A stretch of 36,683 nucleotides of DNA, taken from the NCBI RefSeq assembly GCF_001468085.1, contig NZ_LNZB01000031.1:145091-181773 (forward strand). The letters are read 5' to 3'. The DNA comes from Legionella waltersii. GTDB lineage: Bacteria; Pseudomonadota; Gammaproteobacteria; Legionellales; Legionellaceae. The translations under genes and the position numbers were made by a program. The notes beneath the pieces were generated by a model that was not told the origin of the DNA, ran no database searches, and was given only the letters and a program-made list of their open reading frames with translations. Below, in pieces: positions 24,639 through 33,283 of this stretch (position 1 is its first letter; each line of letters begins with the position of its first letter).

Positions 24639-26633
24639 CTATTTTTCTTCATGTTCTTTCAAAAGTGCGGGTTCTCGTCTTCTGTTCCCATCGTTTTTTG
24701 CTTGGTTAGGGCGATTAGCATGATGGCCGGTTGAACCCTGCTGATTGGGATTGTTTTTCTTTCGAGGTTGATTAGACTGATTGTTTCCAGTACTTGTGTT
24801 TCCAGAAGCTTGGCGCTGCTGATTTTGGTTCCCTCCAGTTCGTCTCCTGCGATGTTGAGGGTTTCCTTGAGAGCGCTTATCCTGCCCTGGTCGTCTGCCT
24901 TGTGTTCGCTCATGGTGATGCTTTTTAGCTTGAGGAGAGCTGGAAGGTTCTGAAGCACTTGTTGTTGAATGCCCACCAAATAAACTTGTCCACAAGCGCT
25001 TGATAAAACTTGTTTGTGGGTGCTTGATGTGTCTATGTTCAGCAAAGGATTTAACGGCTGGTTCATCGTGATGAGCTTCTTCTTTATCGCCACTCATTAC
25101 TTGGATTTCTGGTTGCTGAATTAAACTGAAGCTTGGCTTTTTAGACTTGCCAACATTGTCTTCCTTGAGGCGTGTAATGGAGTATTGTGGAGCGTGCATA
25201 TACGGATTGGCAATAATAATCACTGCTACACTGTGGCGCTTTTCAATGTCTCTGATGAAAGTGCGTTTTTCATTCATGATGAAAGTAGCCATTTCGGGAG
25301 GTAATTGCACTTGGACTTCAGCGGTCTTTTCTTTTAAGGCTTCTTCTTCAATCAGTCTAGTAATGGATAAACTGTGAGATTGAATACTCCGTACAGTTCC
25401 TCTTCCTTCGCAACGTGGACAGACTTCTTGAGCTGTTTCACCAAGAGATAGTCTCAGGCGTTGACGAGACATTTCTAAAAGTCCAAAACGTGAAATTCGT
25501 CCCACTTGTATTCTTGCTCTATCCGCTTGAAGGGCTTCTTTTAATCGATTTTCAACGTCGCGTTGATTTTTGCTGGAGCTCATATCGATAAAATCAATGA
25601 CCACTAAACCTCCTAAATCGCGTAAGCGAAGTTGGCGTGCAATTTCATCTGCGGCTTCAAGGTTTGTGTTAAGGGCTGTCGCTTCAATATCAGTTCCGCC
25701 CGTGGCTTTTGCTGAGTTAATATCAATTGAAACAAGAGCCTCGGTTCTATCAATCACTAATGCTCCACCAGAAGGCAGCATCACTTGACGTTGGAATGCC
25801 GTTTCGATTTGGCTTTCAATTTGATAAAAGTTGAATAATGGCACGCTGCTGTTGTACAGCTTAAGGTTAGGTAGAAACTCTGGTTTAACTTGCTCAATGT
25901 ACTGTTTGGCTTTAATGTATGAAATTTGGTCATCTATGATGATTTCGCTAATCGATTTGCGTAAGTTATCGCGAATTGAACGAATAATGACGTCACCTTC
26001 TTGATGAATTAAACAAGGCGCAAGCTCAGAATTATAGGCTTGTTGGATTGAATGCCATTGAGTAATGAGCATGTTTAAATCGTCTTGTAATTCGTCATGA
26101 CTTTTGCCAACGCCCGCAGTACGAATGATTAAACCCATGTCATCGGGTAATGTGAGGGCGTTTAATGTTTCTCGTAATTCATCACGCTCTTCACCCTCTA
26201 TTCTTCTCGAGATCCCACCAGAATGTGGATTATTGGGCATCAACACCAAATAGCAACCCGCTAAGGTAATGTAGGTGGTTAACGCTGCTCCTTTGCTGCC
26301 GCGCTCTTCTTTATCAACCTGGATCAATAGCTCTTGACCTTCGCGAAGAAGAGAAGTAATAGGTGGTTTTTCATCGCCAAATTCATCGGGATGCTTGCTT
26401 AAGTATTCAGGAGCAATTTCCTTGAGTGGTAAAAAACCTTGTCTTTTAGCGCCGTATTCGACAAATACAGCATCTAAACTAGGTTCTCTACGAGTAACGA
26501 TTGCCTTGTAAATATTTCCTTTTTTCTTGACTTCCCCTGGACACTCAATATCCAGGTCAAAAAGGTGATTGTCTTTGACGAGTGCAACACGAATTTCTTC
26601 AGTTTGCATCGCATTGATTAACATTTTTTCCAT
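24639..26633 (-). CDS. rne: Ribonuclease E, short scaffold form
   Basis: Endonuclease that starts decay of mRNA and matures rRNA and tRNA. The 664-residue protein begins MEKMLINAMQTEEIRVALV like E. coli RNase E, then has the S1 domain (about 36-125), the DNase I-like catalytic part with Asp304 in SIDIN and Asp347 in VIDFID, and the zinc-link CPRC (405-408). The C-terminal region from about 510 is much shorter than E. coli's 560-residue scaffold and is rich in Arg, Gln, Asn and His, so it probably binds RNA. GGGG precedes the ATG at 26633; an ATG at 26681 would add 16 residues with no family match. RNase G is less likely because of the N-terminus and tail. Divergent from rluC as in E. coli. 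Confidence 0.95.
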   Translation of the reverse strand: MEKMLINAMQTEEIRVALVKDNHLFDLDIECPGEVKKKGNIYKAIVTRREPSLDAVFVEYGAKRQGFLPLKEIAPEYLSKHPDEFGDEKPPITSLLREGQELLIQVDKEERGSKGAALTTYITLAGCYLVLMPNNPHSGGISRRIEGEERDELRETLNALTLPDDMGLIIRTAGVGKSHDELQDDLNMLITQWHSIQQAYNSELAPCLIHQEGDVIIRSIRDNLRKSISEIIIDDQISYIKAKQYIEQVKPEFLPNLKLYNSSVPLFNFYQIESQIETAFQRQVMLPSGGALVIDRTEALVSIDINSAKATGGTDIEATALNTNLEAADEIARQLRLRDLGGLVVIDFIDMSSSKNQRDVENRLKEALQADRARIQVGRISRFGLLEMSRQRLRLSLGETAQEVCPRCEGRGTVRSIQSHSLSITRLIEEEALKEKTAEVQVQLPPEMATFIMNEKRTFIRDIEKRHSVAVIIIANPYMHAPQYSITRLKEDNVGKSKKPSFSLIQQPEIQVMSGDKEEAHHDEPAVKSFAEHRHIKHPQTSFIKRLWTSLFGGHSTTSASEPSSSPQAKKHHHERTQGRRPGQDKRSQGNPQHRRRRTGGNQNQQRQASGNTSTGNNQSNQPRKKNNPNQQGSTGHHANRPNQAKNDGNRRREPALLKEHEEK

Positions 26634-27342
26634 TGTTTTACCCCATAATAAGGGCGCAATCCGTTTAAATGAGATAATCAAGGCTCAGCGGTTATCGCAA
26701 TCGATTCGTCTTATCAGGTCGTTATCCAAAAATGAATTGTCAAACCCTCAGCTCTCATCACTTTTTATACGTTTATGAGCAGCCGGGTTGTATGAAAATC
26801 AAATCATGGGATAGTTGCTGATGAAACTGCGATAGCCTATTCCTTAATTGCATCCATTGTTGTTTTAGGAACAATATCAATGAGCAATAAGGAATTTGAT
26901 CTTTAATTCGACCCAAGATCATGTGGACAGACCGTACGCAGGCTACCTTATTTATGAAAGGTGCATGCTGTGAGATGTACCGATTACAGCTTAACGGGAT
27001 TAACAAAAAAGGGCCTTTTTTCAGGCGCGATACAGCCCGCAAGTCATTTGTAAGTGGTAAAAAGCATGTCTGGCATGCGTAGGTATCTGTCGAAATACTT
27101 ATCAATTTCTCTCTGATTATGGGTCGCTTCCTTCTATCTGCGACTTAAATGGAAGCGCATTGTGTTTTTCTCTATGCATTAATTGGCCATGAGCTAATTA
27201 ATTGCAAATCTTTTGTTGATTATTCGTCAACTAAATAAACTATTTCTTCGATTTATACGTTATAATCCGGTCGTAGGAAATAATCCCTAACGATGTTTGA
27301 TTATAGCAAAAAAATCACGCTCAGCAAATAGGTTTATTGAGA
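26634..27342. promoter_or_regulatory. Long divergent leader between rne and rluC
   Basis: About 700 bases without a supported gene. In E. coli the rne mRNA has a long structured 5' leader through which RNase E controls its own message, and this region fits that role. Structures read towards rne include GTCGC/GCGAC arms near 27123-27144, GCATG-CATGC followed by five T (27058-27078) and the palindrome AAAAAAGGGCCTTTTTT near 27007-27022. For rluC a TATAAT lies at 27261-27266. No -35 box was found that fits well. The one frame of note on the minus strand (26773-27105) looks non-coding. Confidence 0.5.
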
Positions 27343-28290
27343 ATGAGTGAAGTCAGTTATAAAGAAATTGGCGCCGAAGAAGAAGGCCAACGTTTAGATA
27401 ATTATTTAATTCGGGTTTTAAAAGGCGTGCCCAAAAGTCATATTTACCGAATTATTCGTGGTGGTGAAGTTAGGGTTAATAAAAAAAGAGCTCAAATAAA
27501 TACACGCTTGCACACGGGTGACTCTATTCGCATCCCTCCTATAAGAATGTCAGAACCCAAAGAAGTATTTGTTGGTGATGGTTTGGCAAATCGATTGAAG
27601 AATAGTATTATTTTTGAAGATTCTTCCTTATTGGTAATGAATAAGCCAGCGGGCATCGCTGTGCATGGTGGGAGTGGTTTAAGCTTGGGTGTTATTGAAG
27701 CGCTAAGAAAGACTAGACAGGATTTACCTTATTTAGAATTAGTTCATCGTCTGGATAAAGACACATCAGGTTGTCTTCTGATAGCAAAAAAGCGCAGCGC
27801 TTTAAGATCGATACATGCCTTATTGGAATCAAGAGAAATAAAAAAAACCTACTGGGCATTGTTATGTCATCGTTGGGAAGGAAAAAAGACTATTACAGTA
27901 TCTGCAGCATTAGAAAAAAACACCTTAAAATCGGGTGAACGATTCGTAGCAGTCACTGAAGAGGGAAAAGCATCAGAAACAGAATTTAAGTTATTAGAAA
28001 ACTATCAGCAGGCATGTTGGGTTGAGGCAAGTCCTAAAACTGGTCGTACGCATCAAATTCGTGTTCATAGTGCTCATTTGGGGCATATCATTGTTGGCGA
28101 TGAAAAATATGGGTATAAAATTGGAACAGTAGAAGGGATCGAAAGTAATCAACATCGATTGTATTTGCATGCCAGAGCGATTCAATTTAATTTAAATGGG
28201 ACAAAGTATTTATTTCAAGCCGAAGTTGATGAGCGATTTGCCAACACATTAAAATTATTGCGTGCAAGGAGCAAGCTAAGCCATGAGTAG
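27343..28290 (+). CDS. rluC: 23S rRNA pseudouridine synthase RluC
   Basis: Makes pseudouridine at positions 955, 2504 and 2580 (E. coli numbering) of 23S rRNA. The 315-residue protein has the S4 RNA-binding domain (about 14-65, GVPKSHIYRIIRGGEVRVNKKR) and the catalytic HRLDKDTSG with Asp138, plus SGERFVAVTEEGKASET and GRTHQIRVH typical of RluC. The ATG at 27343 is preferred to the TTG at 27337. It overlaps the next gene by eight bases and is divergent from rne. Confidence 0.96.
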   Translation: MSEVSYKEIGAEEEGQRLDNYLIRVLKGVPKSHIYRIIRGGEVRVNKKRAQINTRLHTGDSIRIPPIRMSEPKEVFVGDGLANRLKNSIIFEDSSLLVMNKPAGIAVHGGSGLSLGVIEALRKTRQDLPYLELVHRLDKDTSGCLLIAKKRSALRSIHALLESREIKKTYWALLCHRWEGKKTITVSAALEKNTLKSGERFVAVTEEGKASETEFKLLENYQQACWVEASPKTGRTHQIRVHSAHLGHIIVGDEKYGYKIGTVEGIESNQHRLYLHARAIQFNLNGTKYLFQAEVDERFANTLKLLRARSKLSHE

Positions 28291-28945
28291 TAATGCATAT
28301 GAATTAGTCATTTTTGATTGGGAAGGTACGATTGCTGATACGCTTGGTGTCGTTTTACATACTATTTCATCAGAATCAATTGCATTAGGTTTTGGTGAGC
28401 TGGACATGGATAAGGCAAGACAATATGCCAACCTAGGTTTAGTCCAAGCGGTAAAAAAACTATTTCCTAAACTGTCAACAAAAGAACAAGAAGATCTGAT
28501 GCAAGCTGTTCAGAATGCGATGGTTTCTAGACACTCAGACGTTAGTTTAATACCAGGTGTAATGCCATTTATTAAACAACTGGTGCAGCAAAATATACAA
28601 ATTGCGATTGCAACCAATAAAGGACATCAATCTTTATTACGGGCACTGCAAGCAACAGGCCTTGATGAGATATTCAAAGTGACCCGATCGGCTGGCCAAG
28701 TGCCTGCTAAACCTTGTCCGCAAATGCTTGAAGAAATTATGGAAGAATTTAACCAGACTCCAGATGCCACACTAATGATTGGCGATTCAGTCTCGGACAT
28801 GGAGATGGCTACTGGTATTCATGTCAGTGCAATAGGTGTAGATTTCTATCACCAGCAGTCGGATGCGCTAAAAGAGGCTGGTGCTATGGCCGTTTTTGAT
28901 GACTATACACTTTTAGCAGAATTTCTTAAATTACCAAAAGGATGA
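28283..28945 (+). CDS. HAD-family phosphatase, phosphoglycolate-phosphatase-like, with DxE motif
   Basis: A 220-residue HAD hydrolase. Motif I is FDWEGTIAD: the nucleophile is Asp12, but the usual second Asp (the general acid/base) is replaced by Glu14. Motif II is the Thr in IAIATNKG, motif III the Lys in PAKPC, and motif IV the acidic pair in GDSVSDMEMA. The alpha-helical cap follows motif I, as in phosphoglycolate phosphatase and beta-phosphoglucomutase relatives. The start overlaps the rluC stop by eight bases and GGAG lies upstream, so the two are coupled. The substrate is unknown. Reduced or changed activity is possible because of Glu14, though Glu can sometimes stand in for Asp. Confidence 0.85.
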   Translation: MSSNAYELVIFDWEGTIADTLGVVLHTISSESIALGFGELDMDKARQYANLGLVQAVKKLFPKLSTKEQEDLMQAVQNAMVSRHSDVSLIPGVMPFIKQLVQQNIQIAIATNKGHQSLLRALQATGLDEIFKVTRSAGQVPAKPCPQMLEEIMEEFNQTPDATLMIGDSVSDMEMATGIHVSAIGVDFYHQQSDALKEAGAMAVFDDYTLLAEFLKLPKG

Positions 28946-28963
28946 GCAAGGGAGCAATGATTA

Positions 28964-29527
28964 GTGAGCACATTAACTAGTTTGCCTAATGTATTGACAT
29001 TAATGAGGATAATTCTGATACCCGTATTTGTGGTGGCATTTTACCTCCCTTTCCATTGGGCACCTGCAGTAGCCGCTTTAATTTTTGCATTTGCAAGTCT
29101 TACGGATTGGCTTGATGGCTATTTGGCTCGGAAATTAGAAATGATGTCTCCTTTTGGGGCATTTTTAGATCCAGTTGCGGATAAATTACTTGTGTCTACT
29201 AGTTTGTTATTGCTAGTCGGTGCCAAGGATATTCATTACATTACAATTCCTGCCATTGTTATTGTTGGACGCGAAATTGTTATTTCAGCACTAAGAGAAT
29301 GGATGGCTGAAATTGGTCGTCGTACGAGCGTAACGGTTGGTTACATAGGGAAAGTGAAGACAACCTTACAAATGGTTGCATTGGTTTTATTGTTGGCTTT
29401 TAACCCTGTCGTATCTTGGTGGGGAAGTTTAGGATTTGTGTTGTTGTACGTTGCTGCAATATTAACTCTATGGTCTATGGTTATCTATTTAGCGGTAGCG
29501 TGGCCTGAATTAATGAAAAAAAATTAA
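28964..29527 (+). CDS. pgsA: CDP-diacylglycerol-glycerol-3-phosphate 3-phosphatidyltransferase
   Basis: Makes phosphatidylglycerophosphate, the first committed step to phosphatidylglycerol and cardiolipin, in the inner membrane. The 187-residue protein has several membrane segments and the complete CDP-alcohol phosphotransferase motif: Asp48, Asp51, Gly52, Ala55, Arg56, Gly65, Asp69 and Asp73 in TDWLDGYLAR...GAFLDPVAD. The start is GTG at 28964 with GGGAG nine bases upstream. Downstream are tRNA genes for Gly, Cys and Leu, exactly as in E. coli. Confidence 0.95.
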   Translation: MSTLTSLPNVLTLMRIILIPVFVVAFYLPFHWAPAVAALIFAFASLTDWLDGYLARKLEMMSPFGAFLDPVADKLLVSTSLLLLVGAKDIHYITIPAIVIVGREIVISALREWMAEIGRRTSVTVGYIGKVKTTLQMVALVLLLAFNPVVSWWGSLGFVLLYVAAILTLWSMVIYLAVAWPELMKKN

Positions 29528-29535
29528 CTTTGATG

Positions 29536-29563
29536 TTGACAGTGAATTTATTTTCGGTAGAAT
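29536..29563 (+). promoter_or_regulatory. Strong sigma-70 promoter of the tRNA cluster
   Basis: TTGACA and TAGAAT are 16 bases apart. The start site would be near 29570, leaving about ten bases of leader before tRNA-Gly. This is the closest match to a sigma-70 promoter in the window. Confidence 0.8.
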
Positions 29564-29579
29564 CTCATCCCGTAGAGAC

Positions 29580-29655
<76 letters not shown>

Positions 29656-29660
29656 AATTA

Positions 29661-29687
29661 AAGCGACAGAGTAGTCGCTTTTTTTTT
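29661..29687 (+). terminator. Intrinsic terminator inside the tRNA cluster
   Basis: AAGCGAC-AGAGTA-GTCGCTT with nine T in a row from the end of the stem. It lies between tRNA-Gly and tRNA-Cys, so part of the transcripts should end before the last two tRNAs. Confidence 0.9.
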
Positions 29688-29708
29688 AGAGCAAGACAAA
29701 ATACATGG

Positions 29709-29782
29709 GGCTGTGTGGCAGAGTGGTCATGCAGCGGCCTGCAAAGCCGTGTACGCCGGTTCGATTCCGGCCTCAGCCTCCA
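29709..29782 (+). tRNA. cysT: tRNA-Cys (GCA)
   Basis: 74 bases with encoded CCA. Anticodon loop CTGCAAA gives anticodon GCA. The discriminator is T73, as expected for tRNA-Cys. The T arm is GCCGG-TTCGATT-CCGGC. The acceptor GGCTGTG/CTCAGCC contains one U-U mismatch at position 6-67. Starting two bases earlier does not repair it. Confidence 0.95.
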
Positions 29783-29795
29783 AAACCAAGACATT

Positions 29796-29882
29796 GCCCA
29801 GGTGGCGAAACAGGTAGACGCAAGGGACTTAAAATCCCTCGGTGGTAACACCATGCCGGTTCGATTCCGGCCCTGGGCACCA
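29796..29882 (+). tRNA. leuZ: tRNA-Leu (TAA)
   Basis: 87 bases with encoded CCA and the long variable arm of a class II tRNA (CTCGGTGGTAACACCAT). The acceptor GCCCAGG pairs with CCTGGGC, the anticodon loop ACTTAAAAT carries TAA, and the T arm is GCCGG-TTCGATT-CCGGC. It is the last gene of the Gly-Cys-Leu cluster. Confidence 0.97.
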
Positions 29883-29964
29883 AGTTGTATTCTGAAGTAA
29901 ATGTAATCAGCTCATCCCCATTTCAGGGGGCACTAATCAAGAACGCAAAACTTTAACTCTTAAC

Positions 29965-31527
29965 TTAATCCATGCCAGAAGCAGGCGGATCAATTCTATT
30001 GATTTCGTCTAGGATGTCATCAGCTATAGCACTGGAAGCCGTTTTATGCACGAATAAGAAATTCCTATTTTGAGTTAGGTTGTACAGTCCTTTTCCTATA
30101 AAACCTAGGGTCAAGGTTCCAATAAATAAGACTAAGTTCACAAGAAACTCAGACCAACCACGATGTGGATCCAAGATCTTCTTGGCATCGTCGATTTTTT
30201 GCTTACACTTTAATTTAAATGTTGCAGTGTCTTTTTCAGAGGGGTTAGGTAGTTCGAAATAGGTATCTTTAAGCTGAGAAATATCTAAAAATAGTCGAAG
30301 AGCAGCTTCTGCAGCAGCTTCTAAGCGTTTGAACTCATCAGAACCTTGCTTTTCAAGCGCACACCTTTGTCCAAGATTTTCTACTTTATCCCATAAAGTT
30401 CTTAATTTCGCATCAAGAGCTCTTTCATAAGGAGACGTATGTCTCCTACCTCGTAATCTTACTGACATTGGGTGTTCATCAGATGGTTGTTGTTGATGTA
30501 CTTGGGGCATATTGTTTTCTTGTCTAAGACGAGCCACAAGTCTTTGCGCAACATGATTTTCCCTTTCATCAAGAGGTGGTTTGAGCTCATTGTGAAGTTC
30601 TGCATATACCCATCGCTCATAGATTTGTTGCGAAGGAACTGGGTGAAATGGATAACTGTCTATGAACTCACGAACATCTTGAGGCAAATTTTTTCCTAGC
30701 AATTGAATTGCAAGACTTTGCGGGACATTAGCAATATTGAAGATGTATTCTTCGATAAGCGTCGCTGAACGAATAAGTTGAGCTGTAGCTACTGCATGGT
30801 CATTGTTTTCAACAATTTTTCTGTGGGTTAAACGCACGTGTTGTTTTAATAGGTTAAAACCAGCAGGGTTAGTTCGAGCATCTTCTCCTATTAGGAGTAA
30901 GAAGGGGTTCAGTTGCGTATCATCTCGGTTCTGAGCATTGATCGAGCCTTCTCCTCTTACAGTCCTTTCCCAATGTCCCCCTTGATGGGCTCCCTCTCTG
31001 CCACCATGATGGTAGATATCAATGCGGGATATAGGATGAGCATGGCATTTGTAATTTGTAACATCACCATTTTCAGGGGAATAACGTAGATCAAACCCTA
31101 GGGGTTTACAAACCCAACCAAATAGTTCATCAGGTGAAAGACTTTCATAACGGCCGGTATGTGGTCGAATTTTTGTACGGATATCCTTCCATTGTTGGGC
31201 AGTCATATCCTCAAAGATGAATCCTTGGATTTCTTCGTTACTTGGGAGCTGATCAACCATGAATTCACGGAGTACAGGGCCCAAAATAATTTGCGTATCA
31301 AAGGCATTGTACTCTTCTAAAATATCAGCAAAATGTTCCCATGTGAAAGTCTCCGGATTGAATCCGTAAAAAAGGGCAAATTTCTGTTTTAGCAGCAAGA
31401 AATTAGCATTATGGTGATTATCATAATGTGCTATATCCCTAAAATTTAAAATTTCTCTTTTTAATTCGGGAGTTATCGCATGTAAGGGACAGTTATTGAG
31501 TACTGTTGATATCTTTGGAAATGGCAT
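29965..31527 (-). CDS. Putative OTU/papain-like effector with C-terminal membrane segment
   Basis: A 520-residue protein without signal peptide. At the N-terminus Cys13 lies in NNCPLHAITPELKREI, and much later His185 in QGGHWERT. A Cys near residue 13 and a GHW or similar motif about 170 residues later is the arrangement of the Legionella OTU-type deubiquitinases (LotA/B/C), which carry a helical insert between them; the helical segment at 25-130 would match. The C-terminal part (residues about 365-450) is helical and charged, then HRGW and a hydrophobic segment of about 25 residues (460-487, LVNLVLFIGTLTLGFIGKG), and a soluble tail. HRGW followed by a hydrophobic stretch recurs in Legionella effectors as I remember them. 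It is probably an accessory Dot/Icm effector; deubiquitinase activity is inference. Confidence 0.7.
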   Translation of the reverse strand: MPFPKISTVLNNCPLHAITPELKREILNFRDIAHYDNHHNANFLLLKQKFALFYGFNPETFTWEHFADILEEYNAFDTQIILGPVLREFMVDQLPSNEEIQGFIFEDMTAQQWKDIRTKIRPHTGRYESLSPDELFGWVCKPLGFDLRYSPENGDVTNYKCHAHPISRIDIYHHGGREGAHQGGHWERTVRGEGSINAQNRDDTQLNPFLLLIGEDARTNPAGFNLLKQHVRLTHRKIVENNDHAVATAQLIRSATLIEEYIFNIANVPQSLAIQLLGKNLPQDVREFIDSYPFHPVPSQQIYERWVYAELHNELKPPLDERENHVAQRLVARLRQENNMPQVHQQQPSDEHPMSVRLRGRRHTSPYERALDAKLRTLWDKVENLGQRCALEKQGSDEFKRLEAAAEAALRLFLDISQLKDTYFELPNPSEKDTATFKLKCKQKIDDAKKILDPHRGWSEFLVNLVLFIGTLTLGFIGKGLYNLTQNRNFLFVHKTASSAIADDILDEINRIDPPASGMD

Positions 31528-31661
31528 AATGAGTTAACCTAAATTGATGGCTTTCATTTTAAGTATAATATGTTAACAAAATATTAATTTAAACTAAAAT
31601 TTGATCATTTCTTGTGTTGTTTGGGATTTTGGTTGAAGTAAAGGAATGGAATCAGTCCTTT

Positions 31662-31894
31662 ATCCGCTTCCTTACGGTCGCGGCTCGGTTAACTCCCTGC
31701 TGTGACTAGGATTTGATTCAGATAGCAAAGAAGGAACCGAGCCGCGCGCGTAAGCAAGTGGACCGATGCGGCCTGGATAGAAAAACCTAATGACACCGCT
31801 TAAGGCAGCGCCATTAGGCGCGTCGCTTGACCTTTGGTATAAATACTCCTTTTAAAAAATGAGTCGATTCCTGAGACCTTACGGTAGCGGCTCG
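31662..31894. repeat. Large nested palindromic element, copy C (left arm short)
   Basis: Starts ATCCGCTTCCTTACGG-TCGCGGCTCGG, then a central segment in the same direction as copy A (CTCCCTGCTGTGACTAGG...AGATAGCAAAG), then the full right arm (CCGAGCCGCGCGCG, CCTAATGACACCGCTT, GGTATAAATACTCC, ATGAGTCGATTCCTGAG). Most of the left arm is missing. It fills the middle of the gap 31528-32038; the rest of that gap holds AT-rich upstream sequence of the 31527 gene and the lolC promoter. Confidence 0.85.
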
Positions 31895-31982
31895 TTTTTG
31901 CACAGTGCCAACCGATCCGCAAACGAAAAGCAGTGAATATCCCTAATTCGAATAAAGACCTAACTTCTTTTTGACTTCATCC

Positions 31983-32010
31983 TTGGACTTTTCTATAAGT
32001 CCTGTACAAT
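31983..32010 (+). promoter_or_regulatory. Probable lolC promoter with an inverted repeat in the spacer
   Basis: TTGGAC and TACAAT are 16 bases apart, about 28 bases before the lolC ATG. An inverted repeat GGACTT-TTCTAT-AAGTCC (31985-32002) covers the -35 box and spacer and could be a repressor site. Confidence 0.5.
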
Positions 32011-32038
32011 AAGAATTTTAAGCCTGATCAAAATAACC

Positions 32039-33283
32039 ATGTTTAGACCCTTAGCTCTTTTTATAGGATTGCGTTATACCCGCTCACGGAAGAAGAATCA
32101 CTTCGTTTCTTTTATATCCTTAAGTTCCATGCTTGGCATTGGTATGGGGGTAATGGTTTTGATTACTGTTTTGTCCGTCATGAATGGGTTTGATCAAGAA
32201 ATCCATAAGCGATTTTTTGGCATGGCACCTGAAATAACGATTACTGGTTATAACGATCGTTTAAAAGACTGGAAAGAAGTTGCTAAAAAAATAGAATCAA
32301 TACCAGAAGTTAAATCCATTGCTCCGTATGTGGGAGGACAAGGGTTATTAACTCATGAAGGGCAGGTCCTACCCATCGTACTGACTGGGGTCATGCCAGG
32401 TCTTGAAGAGCAAGTAACTCATCTTAATAGTAAATTATTGGTGGGTAACATGCAGGATCTCAACCATTTTGGGATCATTCTTGGTAAAGGAATAGCAGAT
32501 ACTTTAGGAGCAATGGTCGGGGACAAAGTGACCATCATGATTCCTGAGGCCACGGTAACTCCAGCAGGCATGATTCCGCGTTTCAAACGATTTACTGTGG
32601 TGGGAGTTTTTTCTGCAGGAACGGGCTTTAATTTTGATACCAAACTAGCGTTTATCAATATCGAAGACGCGCAAAAATTAATGCAATTGGGTGAGGACGT
32701 TACAGGCATTAAATTGAAAATCCAAAACGTGTATCAAGCACCTGAGTTGACCTATAAGCTGTCCAATATGCTTGGTGAAGAGTATCAAGTTGGAAATTGG
32801 ACCCAACAATTTGGCGCCTTTTTTGAAGCGGTTAAAATGGAAAAAACCATGATGTTCATGATCTTGCTCCTAATTATCGCTGTAGCGGCATTCAATTTAG
32901 TTTCCTCTTTGGTGATGGTGGTCAATGATAAACAGGCTGAAATTGCGATTTTAAGAACGATAGGCGCAACTCCTTCTACCATACTATGGATATTTGTTGT
33001 TCAAGGCATGATGGTGGGTATTGTAGGGACCGTACTTGGTTTAATTGGTGGAATAATTCTAGCTCTAAATGCAACAGAGATTGTAAATGCATTACAAGCC
33101 TTTTTCCATGTGAAAGTCTTGTCGTCAAGCATTTACTTTGTTGATTACTTGCCTTCAAAAATTATGCTCAAAGACATTTGGCAGGTCTGTTTTGCTGCAT
33201 TATTTATGAGTTTTATTGCAACCATTTACCCGGCTTGGAGAGCCTCGAAAACGGTGATTGCGGAGGCTTTGCATTATGAGTGA
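32039..33283 (+). CDS. lolC: Lipoprotein-releasing ABC transporter permease (LolC/LolF type)
   Basis: Inner-membrane part of the Lol system, which hands outer-membrane lipoproteins to LolA. The 414-residue protein has four membrane segments (about 22-46, 268-295, 314-343 and 379-400) and a large periplasmic domain between the first two. The start [27 protein letters not shown]... is typical of LolC/E. It overlaps lolD by eight bases. No second permease (lolE) follows, so it may work as a homodimer (LolF type) or its partner lies elsewhere. Confidence 0.93.
   Translation: MFRPLALFIGLRYTRSRKKNHFVSFISLSSMLGIGMGVMVLITVLSVMNGFDQEIHKRFFGMAPEITITGYNDRLKDWKEVAKKIESIPEVKSIAPYVGGQGLLTHEGQVLPIVLTGVMPGLEEQVTHLNSKLLVGNMQDLNHFGIILGKGIADTLGAMVGDKVTIMIPEATVTPAGMIPRFKRFTVVGVFSAGTGFNFDTKLAFINIEDAQKLMQLGEDVTGIKLKIQNVYQAPELTYKLSNMLGEEYQVGNWTQQFGAFFEAVKMEKTMMFMILLLIIAVAAFNLVSSLVMVVNDKQAEIAILRTIGATPSTILWIFVVQGMMVGIVGTVLGLIGGIILALNATEIVNALQAFFHVKVLSSSIYFVDYLPSKIMLKDIWQVCFAALFMSFIATIYPAWRASKTVIAEALHYE

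Noticed and set aside
24659..25093. 144-residue minus-strand frame inside rne
   Set aside because: Overlaps the 3' part of rne in another frame and has no independent support.
26773..27105. 110-residue minus-strand frame upstream of rne
   Set aside because: No ribosome site, unusual composition, no family match, and it lies in the expected rne leader.
29890..29945. Terminator after tRNA-Leu (CCCC/GGGG hairpin)
   Set aside because: The stem is only four to five pairs with no T-run, too weak to call.
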